From assembly GCF_030811655.1 (NCBI RefSeq), contig NZ_JAUSRE010000010.1:101165-165164 (forward strand): a stretch of 64,000 nucleotides of DNA, written 5' to 3'. Positions 8,816-18,050 of the stretch are shown piece by piece. Position 1 is the stretch's first letter, and each line of letters begins with the position of its first letter. Origin of the DNA: Pseudarthrobacter enclensis. GTDB lineage: Bacteria > Actinomycetota > Actinomycetes > Actinomycetales > Micrococcaceae. The notes under the pieces are model-generated. The model was given only the letters and a program-made list of their open reading frames with translations. It ran no database searches and had not been told where the DNA came from. Made by a program: the position numbers and the translations under genes.

Positions 8816-10405
8816 GATGTTGAGGCCGTCCCTCAAATCCGTGATGAACTCGCTGGCCGTGTCCCTTAGGGCCGGCAGGAAGTTGTCCGTCATATCGCGG
8901 TTGGGGGTAGTGGCTTCATGGACCGAGGCGCTCATGGCGGCGACAACTTCGCCGCGGCGGTTTCGAAGCGGGACTGCAACGGCGCGTATTCCGGCTTCGA
9001 GCAGTTGGTCAACGTAACTCCAGCCTTGCTCTCGGACGGCCGCCAGTGTGACGTCGAGGTCTGACAGGCCGTTGGCCACGTCCCTGCCTGCCGAATGCCT
9101 TGCGTCTTCAATGGTGGCAGGGGGCAGAAGGGACAGGAGGACTTGGCCCATGGCCGTGCGCTCTGCTGGAACTCGGGTGCCCGGGCGGATATTGACGGTC
9201 AATGGGCTTGGTGCACTGGCCCTGGCGACATAACGCACGTCCATGCCGTCCAGGACGCCAATGGAAACCGACGCCCCGAGTTTTCGCGCTAACGCTTCCA
9301 GCCGGGGTTTGGCTACGTCTGCGAGCGAAAGCCGAGGCAGGAGTGAGTATCCCAGCTCCAGGACCAGGGGAGTCGGGGCGTAGCTCCGCCCCTGCTGTTC
9401 AAGGTAGCCAAGGGAGGTCAGGGTCAGGACGAAGCGACGCGCCGCCGAGCGCGGGAGCTGGCACTGCTCGGAGATCTGTGCCAGGTTCATCGCTCTGTGG
9501 TCCTCATCGAATGCGGTGAGAATGCGCAGGCCTCTCTCCACCGATTGAATTACATCGGATGGACGCGCCCGCGCGTGAGCGGCGGTGGCAGGCGCTGGCG
9601 CGGACCTCGCCGGCGCCGTCCCGGAAGCCGGCCAAAGGGCTGCTGTCGTTCGCTGTGCGGCAGACTGGAGCAGCGGAACGAAGTCGTCTTTCAGCACCGC
9701 GGCGTCGACGCGGGTGGCGTGGGCTGCAATGTTCAGAGCAGCGACGATCCGGCCCCTTGGGTCGCGCAGGGGAACGGCCACCGACCGGATTCCGGGGGTC
9801 AGCTCCTGGTCGGCCACCGCCCACCCGTTGGTACGCGCTTCTTCTATCCGTTGCCGCACGTAGTCCGGATCGAAACTGGGACTGGGCTCCATGGCCGACA
9901 GGTAGTCTTCGAGGTCATCCGGGGTGAGGCCGCCCAGCAAAACCCGACCGGTGGCCGTGCTGTGTGCGGCGACGCTTGTGCCAACGGTGATGTTGGCTGT
10001 GACGATCCTGTCGGCTGCCACGCGGGCGGCGTAATATACGCGGCGCTTGTGCAAGACGGTCAGGGAGGCTGTTTCCCCAACCGTCCGGACAAGTTCCTCC
10101 AGATGGGGGTGGGCTGCGTCAGGGAGTGGATTGCTGCGAAGGTAGGCGTCCCCGATCGCCAGTACCCCCGGGGCCAGCCTGTATCCCTCCGCTGCCTGGC
10201 TTGCGTACCCCAGATATTCCAAGGTCAGTGCGAATCTGCGGGCCGCAGTGCGTGTAATACCTGCAAGCGAGGCGACTTCCCCCACGGAGAGTGCCTCTTC
10301 CTGCTCGCTGAATGCCCTAAGGACCGATAGGCCGCGTTCCAGGGAATCAACATAATCCGGGCCTGTCGCCGCCAGCTCCACGGCGGTCGGCATTGATGCG
10401 TTCAC
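8813..10405 (-). CDS. Tandem (double) IclR-type transcriptional regulator
   Basis: One 530-residue reading frame encodes two complete IclR proteins in a row. The first unit starts at YVDSLERGLSVLRAF with helix-turn-helix LAGITRTAARRFALTLEYLGY and an effector domain to about residue 270. A Pro/Ala-rich linker (SGTAPARSAPAPATAAHARA) follows. The second unit repeats the plan from DVIQSVERGLRILTAF with LPRSAARRFVLTLTSLGYLEQ. IclR proteins normally act as dimers or tetramers of about 250 residues, so this chain could bind DNA as a covalent dimer. It is divergent from the Rieske operon at 10545, with a perfect 16-base palindrome between them. Fused IclR regulators are known but uncommon. Confidence 0.92.
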   Translation of the reverse strand: MNASMPTAVELAATGPDYVDSLERGLSVLRAFSEQEEALSVGEVASLAGITRTAARRFALTLEYLGYASQAAEGYRLAPGVLAIGDAYLRSNPLPDAAHPHLEELVRTVGETASLTVLHKRRVYYAARVAADRIVTANITVGTSVAAHSTATGRVLLGGLTPDDLEDYLSAMEPSPSFDPDYVRQRIEEARTNGWAVADQELTPGIRSVAVPLRDPRGRIVAALNIAAHATRVDAAVLKDDFVPLLQSAAQRTTAALWPASGTAPARSAPAPATAAHARARPSDVIQSVERGLRILTAFDEDHRAMNLAQISEQCQLPRSAARRFVLTLTSLGYLEQQGRSYAPTPLVLELGYSLLPRLSLADVAKPRLEALARKLGASVSIGVLDGMDVRYVARASAPSPLTVNIRPGTRVPAERTAMGQVLLSLLPPATIEDARHSAGRDVANGLSDLDVTLAAVREQGWSYVDQLLEAGIRAVAVPLRNRRGEVVAAMSASVHEATTPNRDMTDNFLPALRDTASEFITDLRDGLNI

Positions 10406-10492
10406 ATCCTCGAATCTAGACCATTACATGCGGTGAGGGTCGCCACGCTTGACGGAGGAATGAGACGCATGCAACACTCTGTCGACCGACAA

Positions 10493-10508
10493 GCGCGCAT
10501 ATGCGCGC
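10493..10508. promoter_or_regulatory. Perfect 16-base palindrome between the IclR gene and the Rieske operon
   Basis: GCGCGCATATGCGCGC is a perfect palindrome with no spacer. It lies 88 bases from the IclR start and 37 bases upstream of the GTG of the Rieske oxygenase. Its place in the divergent promoter region makes it the best candidate operator for the tandem IclR protein. Confidence 0.6.
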
Positions 10509-10544
10509 AAAACGGATAAAACAAGGCTTAGCGAAAGGCGCATC

Positions 10545-11828
10545 GTGCTTACTTCAGATCAGAATGTCTTGCTGACCCAGACCGGCCCGGAAACACCCAT
10601 GGGGCGCCTGTTCCGGCGGTACTGGTTCCCCGCACTCCTGGCCGAGGAACTGCCCGAGGCGGACTGCCCCCCAGTGCGCGTGCAGCTCCTGGGTGAGAAG
10701 CTCATTGCATTCCGGGACACGTCCGGCCGCCTGGGCCTGTTGGACGAGTTCTGTGCGCACCGGACTGCTTCCCTGTACTTCGGGCGGAACGAGGAAAACG
10801 GCCTCCGGTGTGCCTACCACGGGTGGAAGTATGACGTAGAGGGCAATCTGACGGACATGCCGTCCGAGCCGGAGGACTCAAAGTTCAGGTGCCGGATCAA
10901 GCAGAAGTCCTACCCCCTCGTAGAACGGGGAGGCGTGCTCTGGGCGTACATGGGCCCCGCGGACAAGATGCCCGAACTGCCGGAGCTTGAATGGGCCCTG
11001 CTCGGCGACGGACAGCGCTTCATTTCCAAGCGCCTCCAGGAAACCAACTACCTCCAGGCCATGGAGGGTGGCATCGACTCCAGCCACGTGTCCTTTGCCC
11101 ACCGCTTCAACCTGGACGATGACCCCATGCACTCCGGGACGGCCGGCAATGAGTACATCAAGGCGGACACCCGCCCGAAGTTCGAGGTCGCCGAAAGCGA
11201 CGGCGGGCTGCTGATCGGAGCAAGGCGCAATGCGAACGAAGAAGAGTTCTACTGGCGCATCACCCAGTGGATTATGCCCTTCTACACGATCATCCCGCCC
11301 TTCGGCACCCACAACCCCATGGGCGGGCACGCCTGGGTTCCCATCGATGACACCACCTGCTGGGCATGGTCCTGGAACTACCACCCCACCCGCGACCTGC
11401 GGGAAGACGAACTGCAGCAGATGCGAAACGGCGACGGCATCCACGCCAAATACATCCCCGGCACCTACCGGACCCTCGCCAACAAGGACAACGACTACCT
11501 CATGGACCGTCAGGCCCAGAAGCAGAAGAAGACCTTCTCCGGTATCGAAGGCATCGCCGCCCAGGACTTCTCCCTGCAGGAAAGCATGGGCGAGATCGCG
11601 GACCGCACCAAAGAGCGGTTGGGCACCTCGGATGCCGCAATCATCCTGGCGCGCCGCCGCCTGCTCGCAGCGCTGGACTCCATGGAGGACGACGTTCTAC
11701 CCGGCCTGGACACCGCTGACCAGCGTGTCCGCTCGACATCGGTGCTGCTCCCCAAGGACGTCCCGTTCCATGAGGGTGCCCAGCAGGCCATCCAAGTAGT
11801 CCCCGGAACCGACTTCGTTTCCATCTAA
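10545..11828 (+). CDS. Phthalate 4,5-dioxygenase-type Rieske oxygenase
   Basis: This 427-residue oxygenase belongs to the two-component class (phthalate dioxygenase/LigXa-like), which works as a homo-oligomer without a beta subunit. The Rieske ligands are C70-x-H72 and C89-x2-H92 (CAHRT ... CAYHGWKY). The iron-site residues are D178, H181 and H186 in EGGIDSSHVSFAH, typical of this subfamily. The start is GTG with AAAGG six bases upstream. The matching reductase is encoded at 13568-14551 in the same operon. Substrates of the class include phthalate, isophthalate-like acids and methoxybenzoates; which applies here is not visible. Confidence 0.93.
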   Translation: MLTSDQNVLLTQTGPETPMGRLFRRYWFPALLAEELPEADCPPVRVQLLGEKLIAFRDTSGRLGLLDEFCAHRTASLYFGRNEENGLRCAYHGWKYDVEGNLTDMPSEPEDSKFRCRIKQKSYPLVERGGVLWAYMGPADKMPELPELEWALLGDGQRFISKRLQETNYLQAMEGGIDSSHVSFAHRFNLDDDPMHSGTAGNEYIKADTRPKFEVAESDGGLLIGARRNANEEEFYWRITQWIMPFYTIIPPFGTHNPMGGHAWVPIDDTTCWAWSWNYHPTRDLREDELQQMRNGDGIHAKYIPGTYRTLANKDNDYLMDRQAQKQKKTFSGIEGIAAQDFSLQESMGEIADRTKERLGTSDAAIILARRRLLAALDSMEDDVLPGLDTADQRVRSTSVLLPKDVPFHEGAQQAIQVVPGTDFVSI

Positions 11829-11856
11829 TCCGATCCGAACACATGAGGAGTTCCGC

Positions 11857-13026
11857 ATGATTGACCACGGTTCCACGGTCGCGTCGCCGGATCCGGCCCC
11901 TGCGCTGACAGCGCCCCTTCCGTCCGCTGTCAGGGCTGCTGTTTCACTGCCTGATTCGACCACCCGGGTCCAGACGGTGGACCCGGGTCTGGCCACGGAC
12001 GCCGCAGGGTGGCTCAAGGTGGAATCCTCCGCCCTGTGCGGGACCGACCTGGACCTGTACCAGCAGGGCCTGGGCCACCCCACAGTGATGGGCCACCACG
12101 TCATCGGCGAAATCGTCTCCCTCAGCCGTGTCATGCAGTGGTCGTGGGACGTCACGGTTGGCGACAGGGTGGCGCTGGAGGAGTACCTGCCCTGCGGATT
12201 GGCCACCTGTGAGGCGTGCTCAAAGCCGGATATCTACCGTTTTTGCCCGGACGCGGACCTGTGGGGCGGCCAGCGACGGGTGGGAATGCTCGGAACCCAC
12301 GAAGGCTCCGGCCTACACGGCGGCAACGCTGAATACATGGAGCTGTCAACCCGGACAGTGCTGCACAAGCTGCCCCGGGACCTCGACTCAAACCTTGCTG
12401 CCTGGACGCAACCGTTCGCCAACGCCGTCGATTGGGTCATCAACATCGGTGGCGCGACCAGCGGCTCACGGGTGGCCATCATCGGGCCGGGCTACCACGG
12501 CATCGCCGCTGTCGCGGCCGCACGCGCAGCCGGCGCAGACGAGATCGTCGTACTTGGACGCAACTCACGCACGAGCCGCGACCGCCTGGAGATCGCCGAG
12601 GCCATGGGCGCCTCCATCGTCGTCAATGACGACGCCGCTGCAACGTCGCTGGCCTTGGGCCGACACGGCAAGGCCACCGGATTCGACACCATCGTCGATA
12701 CCGTCGGCCTTGGTGGACCCGCACTCCAAACTACCGAACACCTCCGAAAACTGGGGCGACTGGTACTGGCCGGACTCGGAGAAACCCCCGTCGCCGAAGT
12801 GAACCTCAAGACCCTGGTGCGCGGGGCATCCGGTGTGGTTGGCGTACGTGGGCGTTCACCCCAGGCCCTCACCAGGAGCATAGAGCTTCTTGCCGCCCAT
12901 GACACGGGCTTGGAACACGTGCCCAGCATCGACGTCGGACTGGAAGGCGTCGATGAACTCTTCCGGACCCTCCTGGACCGATCGGGACCCAGCAGCCCCC
13001 ACGTGGTCATTCGACCTTCGCTTTGA
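11857..13026 (+). CDS. Zinc-dependent medium-chain dehydrogenase
   Basis: This 389-residue NAD(P)-dependent dehydrogenase of the zinc MDR superfamily would oxidise an alcohol or diol intermediate. The catalytic zinc ligands are recognisable in SALCGTD and GHHVIGE, where the usual GHE is GHH-x3-E. A structural zinc loop is present (CGLATCEAC ... FC). The nucleotide-binding motif is VAIIGPGYHGIAA. The order oxygenase-dehydrogenase-unknown-reductase suggests that it acts on the oxygenase product, for example as a cis-diol dehydrogenase, but this is inference. An extended, low-complexity N-terminus of about 25 residues may be untranslated. Confidence 0.82.
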   Translation: MIDHGSTVASPDPAPALTAPLPSAVRAAVSLPDSTTRVQTVDPGLATDAAGWLKVESSALCGTDLDLYQQGLGHPTVMGHHVIGEIVSLSRVMQWSWDVTVGDRVALEEYLPCGLATCEACSKPDIYRFCPDADLWGGQRRVGMLGTHEGSGLHGGNAEYMELSTRTVLHKLPRDLDSNLAAWTQPFANAVDWVINIGGATSGSRVAIIGPGYHGIAAVAAARAAGADEIVVLGRNSRTSRDRLEIAEAMGASIVVNDDAAATSLALGRHGKATGFDTIVDTVGLGGPALQTTEHLRKLGRLVLAGLGETPVAEVNLKTLVRGASGVVGVRGRSPQALTRSIELLAAHDTGLEHVPSIDVGLEGVDELFRTLLDRSGPSSPHVVIRPSL

Positions 13027-13055
13027 GCAGCGACAACACAACATAAGGAAAGCCC

Positions 13056-13571
13056 ATGACTCACCTGACGTCGCGTGCCTATTACAAGGCCCGCATCCTT
13101 CTTGTCCCGCTCGGACCGTCTGGCGCGGCGCTCGTCTCGTCAATGTTCGACGCCGGACTGCGCGAAGTCCTGATCGCTGCACCCGCAAGCCACCCGGACG
13201 GGGTGTTCGTGCGGGCAATCGACGAACCGGAAACGCACTTCGCGACCGAAACCATCAGCGACCTCGCAGCCAGCACAGACATGATGGTCTTCCTCGGATC
13301 GCGGCTCGAGGAGATTCCCGACGATTTCGTCGAGAACATGGCCACAGCCGGACGCAACCAGGGGACTCTCCTTGCAGGCGTCTTCGTTGGTCTGGGCGGC
13401 TGGAGTTCCGAACCCGGCTCGACCTCCATGAGGGTCCTCCGCCGCGAACTGGACATGCTCGTCACAGTCAGGAAAACGGACCTGGCACGTGACTTCATTG
13501 AGGTCCTCAAGGGCGGAACCAGGGAAGCCATTCCCGGCAAACTCTTCCAACACCCCATCACCGGAGCATGA
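13056..13571 (+). CDS. Unrecognised 171-residue protein, weakly FtsZ/Rossmann-like, in the oxygenase operon
   Basis: I do not recognise a characterised family. The sequence reads as an alpha/beta nucleotide-binding-like fold: strand ARILLVPLG, a glycine turn, helix AALVSSMFDAG, strand LREVLIAAP, then TDMMVFLGS, a helix, and GTLLAGVFVGLGGWSSEPGS. The order and spacing resemble the N-terminal half of FtsZ/tubulin GTPases (VIGVGGGG ... ADMVFVTAG ... LTVGVVTRPF ... VDTLIVI). However, the GTP-binding GGGTGTG loop is absent, and it is half the FtsZ length. It overlaps the reductase gene by four bases (ATGA) and so is an integral operon member. It might be an oxygenase assembly or regulatory partner, which is speculation. 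Confidence 0.8.
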   Translation: MTHLTSRAYYKARILLVPLGPSGAALVSSMFDAGLREVLIAAPASHPDGVFVRAIDEPETHFATETISDLAASTDMMVFLGSRLEEIPDDFVENMATAGRNQGTLLAGVFVGLGGWSSEPGSTSMRVLRRELDMLVTVRKTDLARDFIEVLKGGTREAIPGKLFQHPITGA

Positions 13572-14551
13572 ACATGTCCCACGACACTTTAGACCTCGTT
13601 GTCCGAGGCCTGCGCCAGGAATCGGACAATGTCATGTCCCTCGAACTGTCCCTTCCCGACGGGGCCCCACTCCCTCACTGGGAGCCCGGCGCCCACCTGG
13701 AAGTCATCCTGCCCTCGGGCCTGGTGCGGCACTACAGCCTGTGCTCGGAGCCACGTCAACTCCAGAACTACCGTCTCGCCATTCTTCGTGAGAGCGGCGG
13801 ACGCGGCGGGTCAGAGGAACTGCACTCCCAGATCCGCCTTGGTACAAAACTCAAAGCGCGCGGACCACGCAACCATTTCAAAGTAGAGGACGGCGCCACA
13901 CACTACCTCCTCGTCGCAGGGGGCATCGGCATCACGCCCATCATGGCCATGGCACGGGAACTAAAGGCAGCAGGCAAAAGCACACGCCTCGTCTACTGCG
14001 GATCCAGCCGGCAAACCATGGCTTTCATCGACGAGCTCCAGGAAATCATGGGAGATTCCCTCGCGCTCTACCCAAGGGATGAGCGAGGCCGCGCCGACCT
14101 GCTCGCCGAAATCCAGAACGCGCCCGAGGGAACCTCCGTGTATGCGTGCGGACCGGAACGGCTACTGACCGACCTCCAGAGCATCACCGCCGCCACACTC
14201 GGTGCAGAGGCCTTCCATGCCGAACTGTTTGGATCCGCCACCCCACCGGCCCGCACACAGGCCGAAGATGAAACGAAGGCAGACGCACAATTCGAAATTG
14301 AGCTGCGCCAATCCGGCTGCACCTTAACCGTTCCACCAGAAAAGTCCATCCTCGACGTCGTACTCGAGGTGAACCCCTCCTTCATGTCCTCCTGCGAGGA
14401 AGGGTTCTGCGGTACCTGCGAAACCAAGGTCCTGGAAGGCGAAGTCGACCACCGAGACAGCATCCTCTCTCTAAAGGAACGCGCCAGGAACGACACCATG
14501 TTCATCTGCGTCAGCCGCTCCAAGTGCCCAAAACTAGTCCTGGACGCGTAG
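13568..14551 (+). CDS. Phthalate-dioxygenase-reductase-type FMN/[2Fe-2S] oxidoreductase
   Basis: This 327-residue iron-sulfur flavoprotein passes electrons from NADH to the Rieske oxygenase at 10545. The flavin-binding motif RHYSLCSEP and the NAD-binding region (VAGGIGITPIMAMA; YACGPERLL) are followed by a C-terminal plant-type [2Fe-2S] domain: C-x4-C-x2-C in CEEGFCGTC, and a final cysteine in MFICVSRS. This is the FMN-NAD-ferredoxin order of PDR/VanB enzymes. The start is an ATG overlapping the previous stop (ATGA); ATG 13574 is an alternative. It is the last gene of the operon. Confidence 0.94.
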   Translation: MNMSHDTLDLVVRGLRQESDNVMSLELSLPDGAPLPHWEPGAHLEVILPSGLVRHYSLCSEPRQLQNYRLAILRESGGRGGSEELHSQIRLGTKLKARGPRNHFKVEDGATHYLLVAGGIGITPIMAMARELKAAGKSTRLVYCGSSRQTMAFIDELQEIMGDSLALYPRDERGRADLLAEIQNAPEGTSVYACGPERLLTDLQSITAATLGAEAFHAELFGSATPPARTQAEDETKADAQFEIELRQSGCTLTVPPEKSILDVVLEVNPSFMSSCEEGFCGTCETKVLEGEVDHRDSILSLKERARNDTMFICVSRSKCPKLVLDA

Positions 14552-15344
14552 AGCTATTTTCGTTGCGGCGTCACTGGCTGAGGCCGGGAAGTTGACTGCG
14601 GCAGCGCTGATCGCTGCTAAACGCCCGGCCGGCCGGAATCGGTCGCGCTTCCCCCGCCAGGTCCCGACCCCTGACCCCTGATGTGGGCGTTAGCTACCGC
14701 GCCCTCCCTGGCCAAGCCCTTGATGGCTTGCGAGGGTGGGGCATCATGACGGACCTGAAGCTGTTACTGCACTCTTGGCGTCCGCGACCCACGGCGGACT
14801 TTTGTCTGTCAGGGAAACGAGCCCTGCACGGTCCGTTAAGGCGAACCGCAGGAACCCGGGGATCTCGGGCCTCGAGATGCCGAATTCACGCCCGGCTAAT
14901 CAAGACAGTGCTCACGGACTTGAGACCCGCACGGGCGGCTTCGACTCCCGACAACCTGCAGGCAGTCACACATGTTTCTTGTATGCTCATCCGCCACGTC
15001 CACCTGAGGATGTAACCCGATAGCGGACCAGTTTGGGTAGGGATTGCGTTGGCCCAAGGTCTAGGAAGCCGTTACGGATCCGCCGGCAAGAAGGGTGGGA
15101 ACAAGCCTGTCGGCATTTTCAGGAGATCTGCAGGTGAACCGACGTGACCTGCGTGCCGAGAGGGGAGACCCGGCACAAGCAGCCTGGGCAAATGGTTGCT
15201 CAAATGGTGGACGCAAAGGCCTCGCCAGGTTCTTCACTATGCCCACAGGAGTTGAGCTGGAGAACTCGGGTCATTGGCGTCTGTGTCTGAAAACCCTGAA
15301 GTTAGCGACGACGCTCGCTCCAGGGCGCATATCTGGTAAGAGTA
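14552..15344. other. Intergenic region without a supported gene
   Basis: About 790 bases lie between the reductase and the ABC operon. Short open frames exist in several phases but show no family motif, no convincing ribosome site and no conserved neighbour logic. I see no tRNA and no clear terminator with a T-run. Confidence 0.5.
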
Positions 15345-15379
15345 CTCTGCACAGCAGAGACACACTCTGGACAGCAGTA
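15345..15379. promoter_or_regulatory. Tandem operator of the ABC importer operon
   Basis: CTCTGC-ACA-GCAGAG (15345-15359) is a perfect inverted repeat with 6-base arms. Exactly 20 bases on, an imperfect copy follows: CTCTGG-ACA-GCAGTA (15365-15379). The same palindrome precedes the Rieske operon at 21765-21781. Two turns of helix between copies is a common IclR-family arrangement. The IclR gene at 26375 is the likely binder. Confidence 0.7.
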
Positions 15380-15433
15380 AAGTGATGTGCTTCACTGGCT
15401 CAAACACACGAGCACGATGACAAGGAGAACTGC

Positions 15434-16438
15434 ATGTCAACAACGACTGACCCGCTAGGTCGTCGCGGATTCCTAAAACTGTCTGCCGCGGCGGGAGGTG
15501 TTATCTGGTTGGGCTCCTCCCTGACGGCCTGCGGGCAAAGCGGAGCCAGCGGCAACAAAGGCTATTCCGGCGATGCGGCTGTGACGGGCTTGGCAAGCCT
15601 GATACATTCGGCGCCGTTTTTCATTGCCCAGGCGGAGGGCTACTACAAAGAAGAGGGACTGACGCTCGAACATATTCAGTTCCCTGGCGGCCTAGACACC
15701 GTGCGCGGCATCGAATCTGGAATCGGCTTGGGCACTTCCTCGACCATTCCCGTCTTCATCGCTGCGGAGAAGGGCATGGACGTCAAGATTTTCGGCAATG
15801 TCTACACTGCGGCATCCGTGGATTTCATCGCCCTGCCGGACTCCAAAGTGAACTCCATTACAGACGTCCGGGGCAAAAAGATTGCCGTGAGCACGCCAGG
15901 CTCCAATTCCTCCTACTTCGCCGAGCGGACACTGCGGGAGGCCGGGTTGGAACCGGGCAAGGATGTCGAGCTCGTCAGCGTAGGATCGGCCAGTGATTCC
16001 TGGACCGTCGTCTCCAAGGGGGTCGTCGACGTCGCCTGGACGGCATCACCGTTGTCAGAGAAGATTGCCGATGAGAACGGCGGCAAGGTCATATGGCGCT
16101 CCCGGGACTATGTCACCGACTGGTCCGACACCTGCCTGGTGGCCACTGGTTCCTTCACCGACGAGAACGCCGAAGCCCTCAAGGGGTGGGGCCGTTCGCT
16201 GAAGAGGGCAATGGACCTCATCACGAACGACCTGGACAAGGCGGCAGCCGTCTACGCCAAGGCCATCGGCTACAAACCTGAAGTAGCGCGTGCGGCCCTG
16301 AAAAACTCACAAAGCTACTTTAGCCTCAAGCTGACGGACGCCCAGCTGGCCGCCGTCGTCGACGCCGGCAAGAAACAAGGCCAGATCACCAAGGACCCAA
16401 ACATGGACACCATTCTGATGCGGGACTTCCTCGCATGA
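15434..16438 (+). CDS. ABC transporter substrate-binding lipoprotein (NitT/TauT/SsuA-like)
   Basis: This 334-residue binding protein captures the substrate outside the cell. The N-terminus carries a twin-arginine motif (R10-R11-GFLK) and a lipobox (LTAC, Cys33), so it is predicted to be a Tat-exported lipoprotein. The body is an NMT1/THI5-like periplasmic-binding fold (AQAEGYYKEEGLTLEHIQFPGG, GKKIAVSTPGSNSSYFAER). In rhodococcal phthalate clusters an importer of this family accompanies the 3,4-dioxygenase genes. It is first in a four-gene transporter operon and is preceded by GGAG. Confidence 0.9.
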   Translation: MSTTTDPLGRRGFLKLSAAAGGVIWLGSSLTACGQSGASGNKGYSGDAAVTGLASLIHSAPFFIAQAEGYYKEEGLTLEHIQFPGGLDTVRGIESGIGLGTSSTIPVFIAAEKGMDVKIFGNVYTAASVDFIALPDSKVNSITDVRGKKIAVSTPGSNSSYFAERTLREAGLEPGKDVELVSVGSASDSWTVVSKGVVDVAWTASPLSEKIADENGGKVIWRSRDYVTDWSDTCLVATGSFTDENAEALKGWGRSLKRAMDLITNDLDKAAAVYAKAIGYKPEVARAALKNSQSYFSLKLTDAQLAAVVDAGKKQGQITKDPNMDTILMRDFLA

Positions 16439-17262
16439 ACCAGGTACCCACCATTCCTTCCACCCGGCAAGAGCACGACGTTGTGTTCGACAACATCGGC
16501 ATGACCTTCCAGACTGCGGCCGGCGCCACCGAAGCCGTCGCCAACGTCACCGGCTCCATCCCGGAACACAAATTCGTCTCCGTCATCGGCCCCAGCGGCT
16601 GCGGCAAGAGCACCCTGCTGGACATGGTCGGGGGCCTGCTCAAGCCCACCCGCGGCTCGGTCAGCATCGACGGCGAAACGGTCACCGCCCCGCGGCGCGA
16701 TACGGCCATGGTTTTTCAAGAAGACTCCACGCTGCACTGGCGTAGCGTGCTGGACAACGTCGCCTTCGGCCTGGAGGTCAAGGGCGTCCCCAAGGCCGAG
16801 CGTCACGTACGGGCCCGCGAAATGATCGAACTGGTGGGTCTGCGCCAGTTCGAGGACCACCGGCCCGGACAACTCTCTGGCGGCATGAAGCAGCGCGTCG
16901 CGATTGCGCGGGCGCTGGCCATGGAACCGCGGGTGCTCCTCATGGACGAGCCCTTCGGCGCCCTGGACCAGCAGACGAGGCAGTTCATCGGCAAGGAACT
17001 GCTTCGTATCTGGGAGAAGACCCGCAACCGTGTTCTGTTTATCACCCACGACATCCAGGAAGCCGTTTACCTTTCCGACGAGGTGTGGGTCATGTCTGCC
17101 AGGCCCTCGGTGGTTAAAGAGGTCGTCAAAATCGACCTGCCCCGCCCGCGACCGGAAGGAACCCACACACTGCCGCGGTTCCGCGAACTGGAGGACCACC
17201 TGTGGTCGCTGGTCAAAGTGGAGGCGGAGAAGACCCTTGGACCAGGGGCGCAGCTGGCGTGA
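16435..17262 (+). CDS. ABC transporter ATP-binding protein (NitT/TauT family)
   Basis: This 275-residue ATPase energises the importer. It has Walker A GPSGCGKST (52-60), a Q-loop (FQEDSTLHWRSV), the signature LSGGMKQR and Walker B VLLMDEPFGALD, then the switch histidine ITHD. The start overlaps the binding-protein stop (ATGA) and the stop overlaps the next start (GTGA), showing tight coupling. Confidence 0.95.
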   Translation: MNQVPTIPSTRQEHDVVFDNIGMTFQTAAGATEAVANVTGSIPEHKFVSVIGPSGCGKSTLLDMVGGLLKPTRGSVSIDGETVTAPRRDTAMVFQEDSTLHWRSVLDNVAFGLEVKGVPKAERHVRAREMIELVGLRQFEDHRPGQLSGGMKQRVAIARALAMEPRVLLMDEPFGALDQQTRQFIGKELLRIWEKTRNRVLFITHDIQEAVYLSDEVWVMSARPSVVKEVVKIDLPRPRPEGTHTLPRFRELEDHLWSLVKVEAEKTLGPGAQLA

Positions 17263-18050
17263 CGATCGCGAAGACTCTGCCAAAGAACCAACCCGTGCCG
17301 ATGACGCGGCGCGCTGCGGCAGTACGCTGGGCGATCGTTGCCGGACTCGTTGTCCTGCTCGAGGCGACCACCAGGACGGGGCTAGTGGACCGTTCCCTCA
17401 TGGTGCCGCCGTCCGAGATCCTGGCCCGGCTGGCATCAATTGTCCCTACCGGCCAGTTCGCCGCCGACGGAGCGCGCACCATCACCACCATCCTGGTGGC
17501 CTTCGCCGTTGGCCTGGTGCTGGGGATCCCGCTCGGGGTGTTCCTGTGGAGGATTCCCGCCGCCGGGCGCATCCTGGAGCCCTTCATCGTCACCGGCTAT
17601 GCGATGCCGACGCTGCTCTTCTACCCGGTGTTGCTGGCGGTGATGGGCCTGAACGCGGGTCCCATCATCCTCATCGCAGCGAGCATGTCACTGGTGCCGA
17701 TCGCACTGACCACGATGGTTGCACTGAACTCCATCAAGCCGATCCTGCACAAGGTGGCCAACTCGCTGAACGCCTCGCCGTCCCAGTACTACGTGAAGGT
17801 TCTGCTTCCCGCCGCGACGCCGCTGGTTTTCCCGGGGGTCAAGCTCGGCTTCATCTATGCGGTGATCGGCACCATCGCCATGGAATTCATCCTGGCGGCG
17901 CAGGGAATCGGCTTTCGCGCCGGCTTCTACTACCGGGAGCTGAACACCGCGGACATGTGGGCCTACATCACCGTCGTCGTCGTGCTTAGCGTGATTGTGA
18001 ACAGCATTCTGACCTGGCTGGAAAAGCGCATCAGAAGGGACATGCTTTGA
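17259..18050 (+). CDS. ABC transporter permease, first copy
   Basis: This roughly 263-residue inner-membrane permease of the nitrate/sulfonate/taurine type has about six helices and an EAA-like coupling loop (VANSLNASPSQYYVKVLLPAATPLVFPGVKLG). I chose the GTG at 17259 because it overlaps the ATPase stop (GTGA). The frame is open further upstream but would run into the ATPase gene. It pairs with the second permease to form a heterodimeric channel. Confidence 0.92.
   Translation: MTIAKTLPKNQPVPMTRRAAAVRWAIVAGLVVLLEATTRTGLVDRSLMVPPSEILARLASIVPTGQFAADGARTITTILVAFAVGLVLGIPLGVFLWRIPAAGRILEPFIVTGYAMPTLLFYPVLLAVMGLNAGPIILIAASMSLVPIALTTMVALNSIKPILHKVANSLNASPSQYYVKVLLPAATPLVFPGVKLGFIYAVIGTIAMEFILAAQGIGFRAGFYYRELNTADMWAYITVVVVLSVIVNSILTWLEKRIRRDML

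Noticed and set aside
16315..17283. Open frame of 322 codons opposite the ABC ATPase
   Set aside because: The ATPase has all its motifs; the antisense frame has none.
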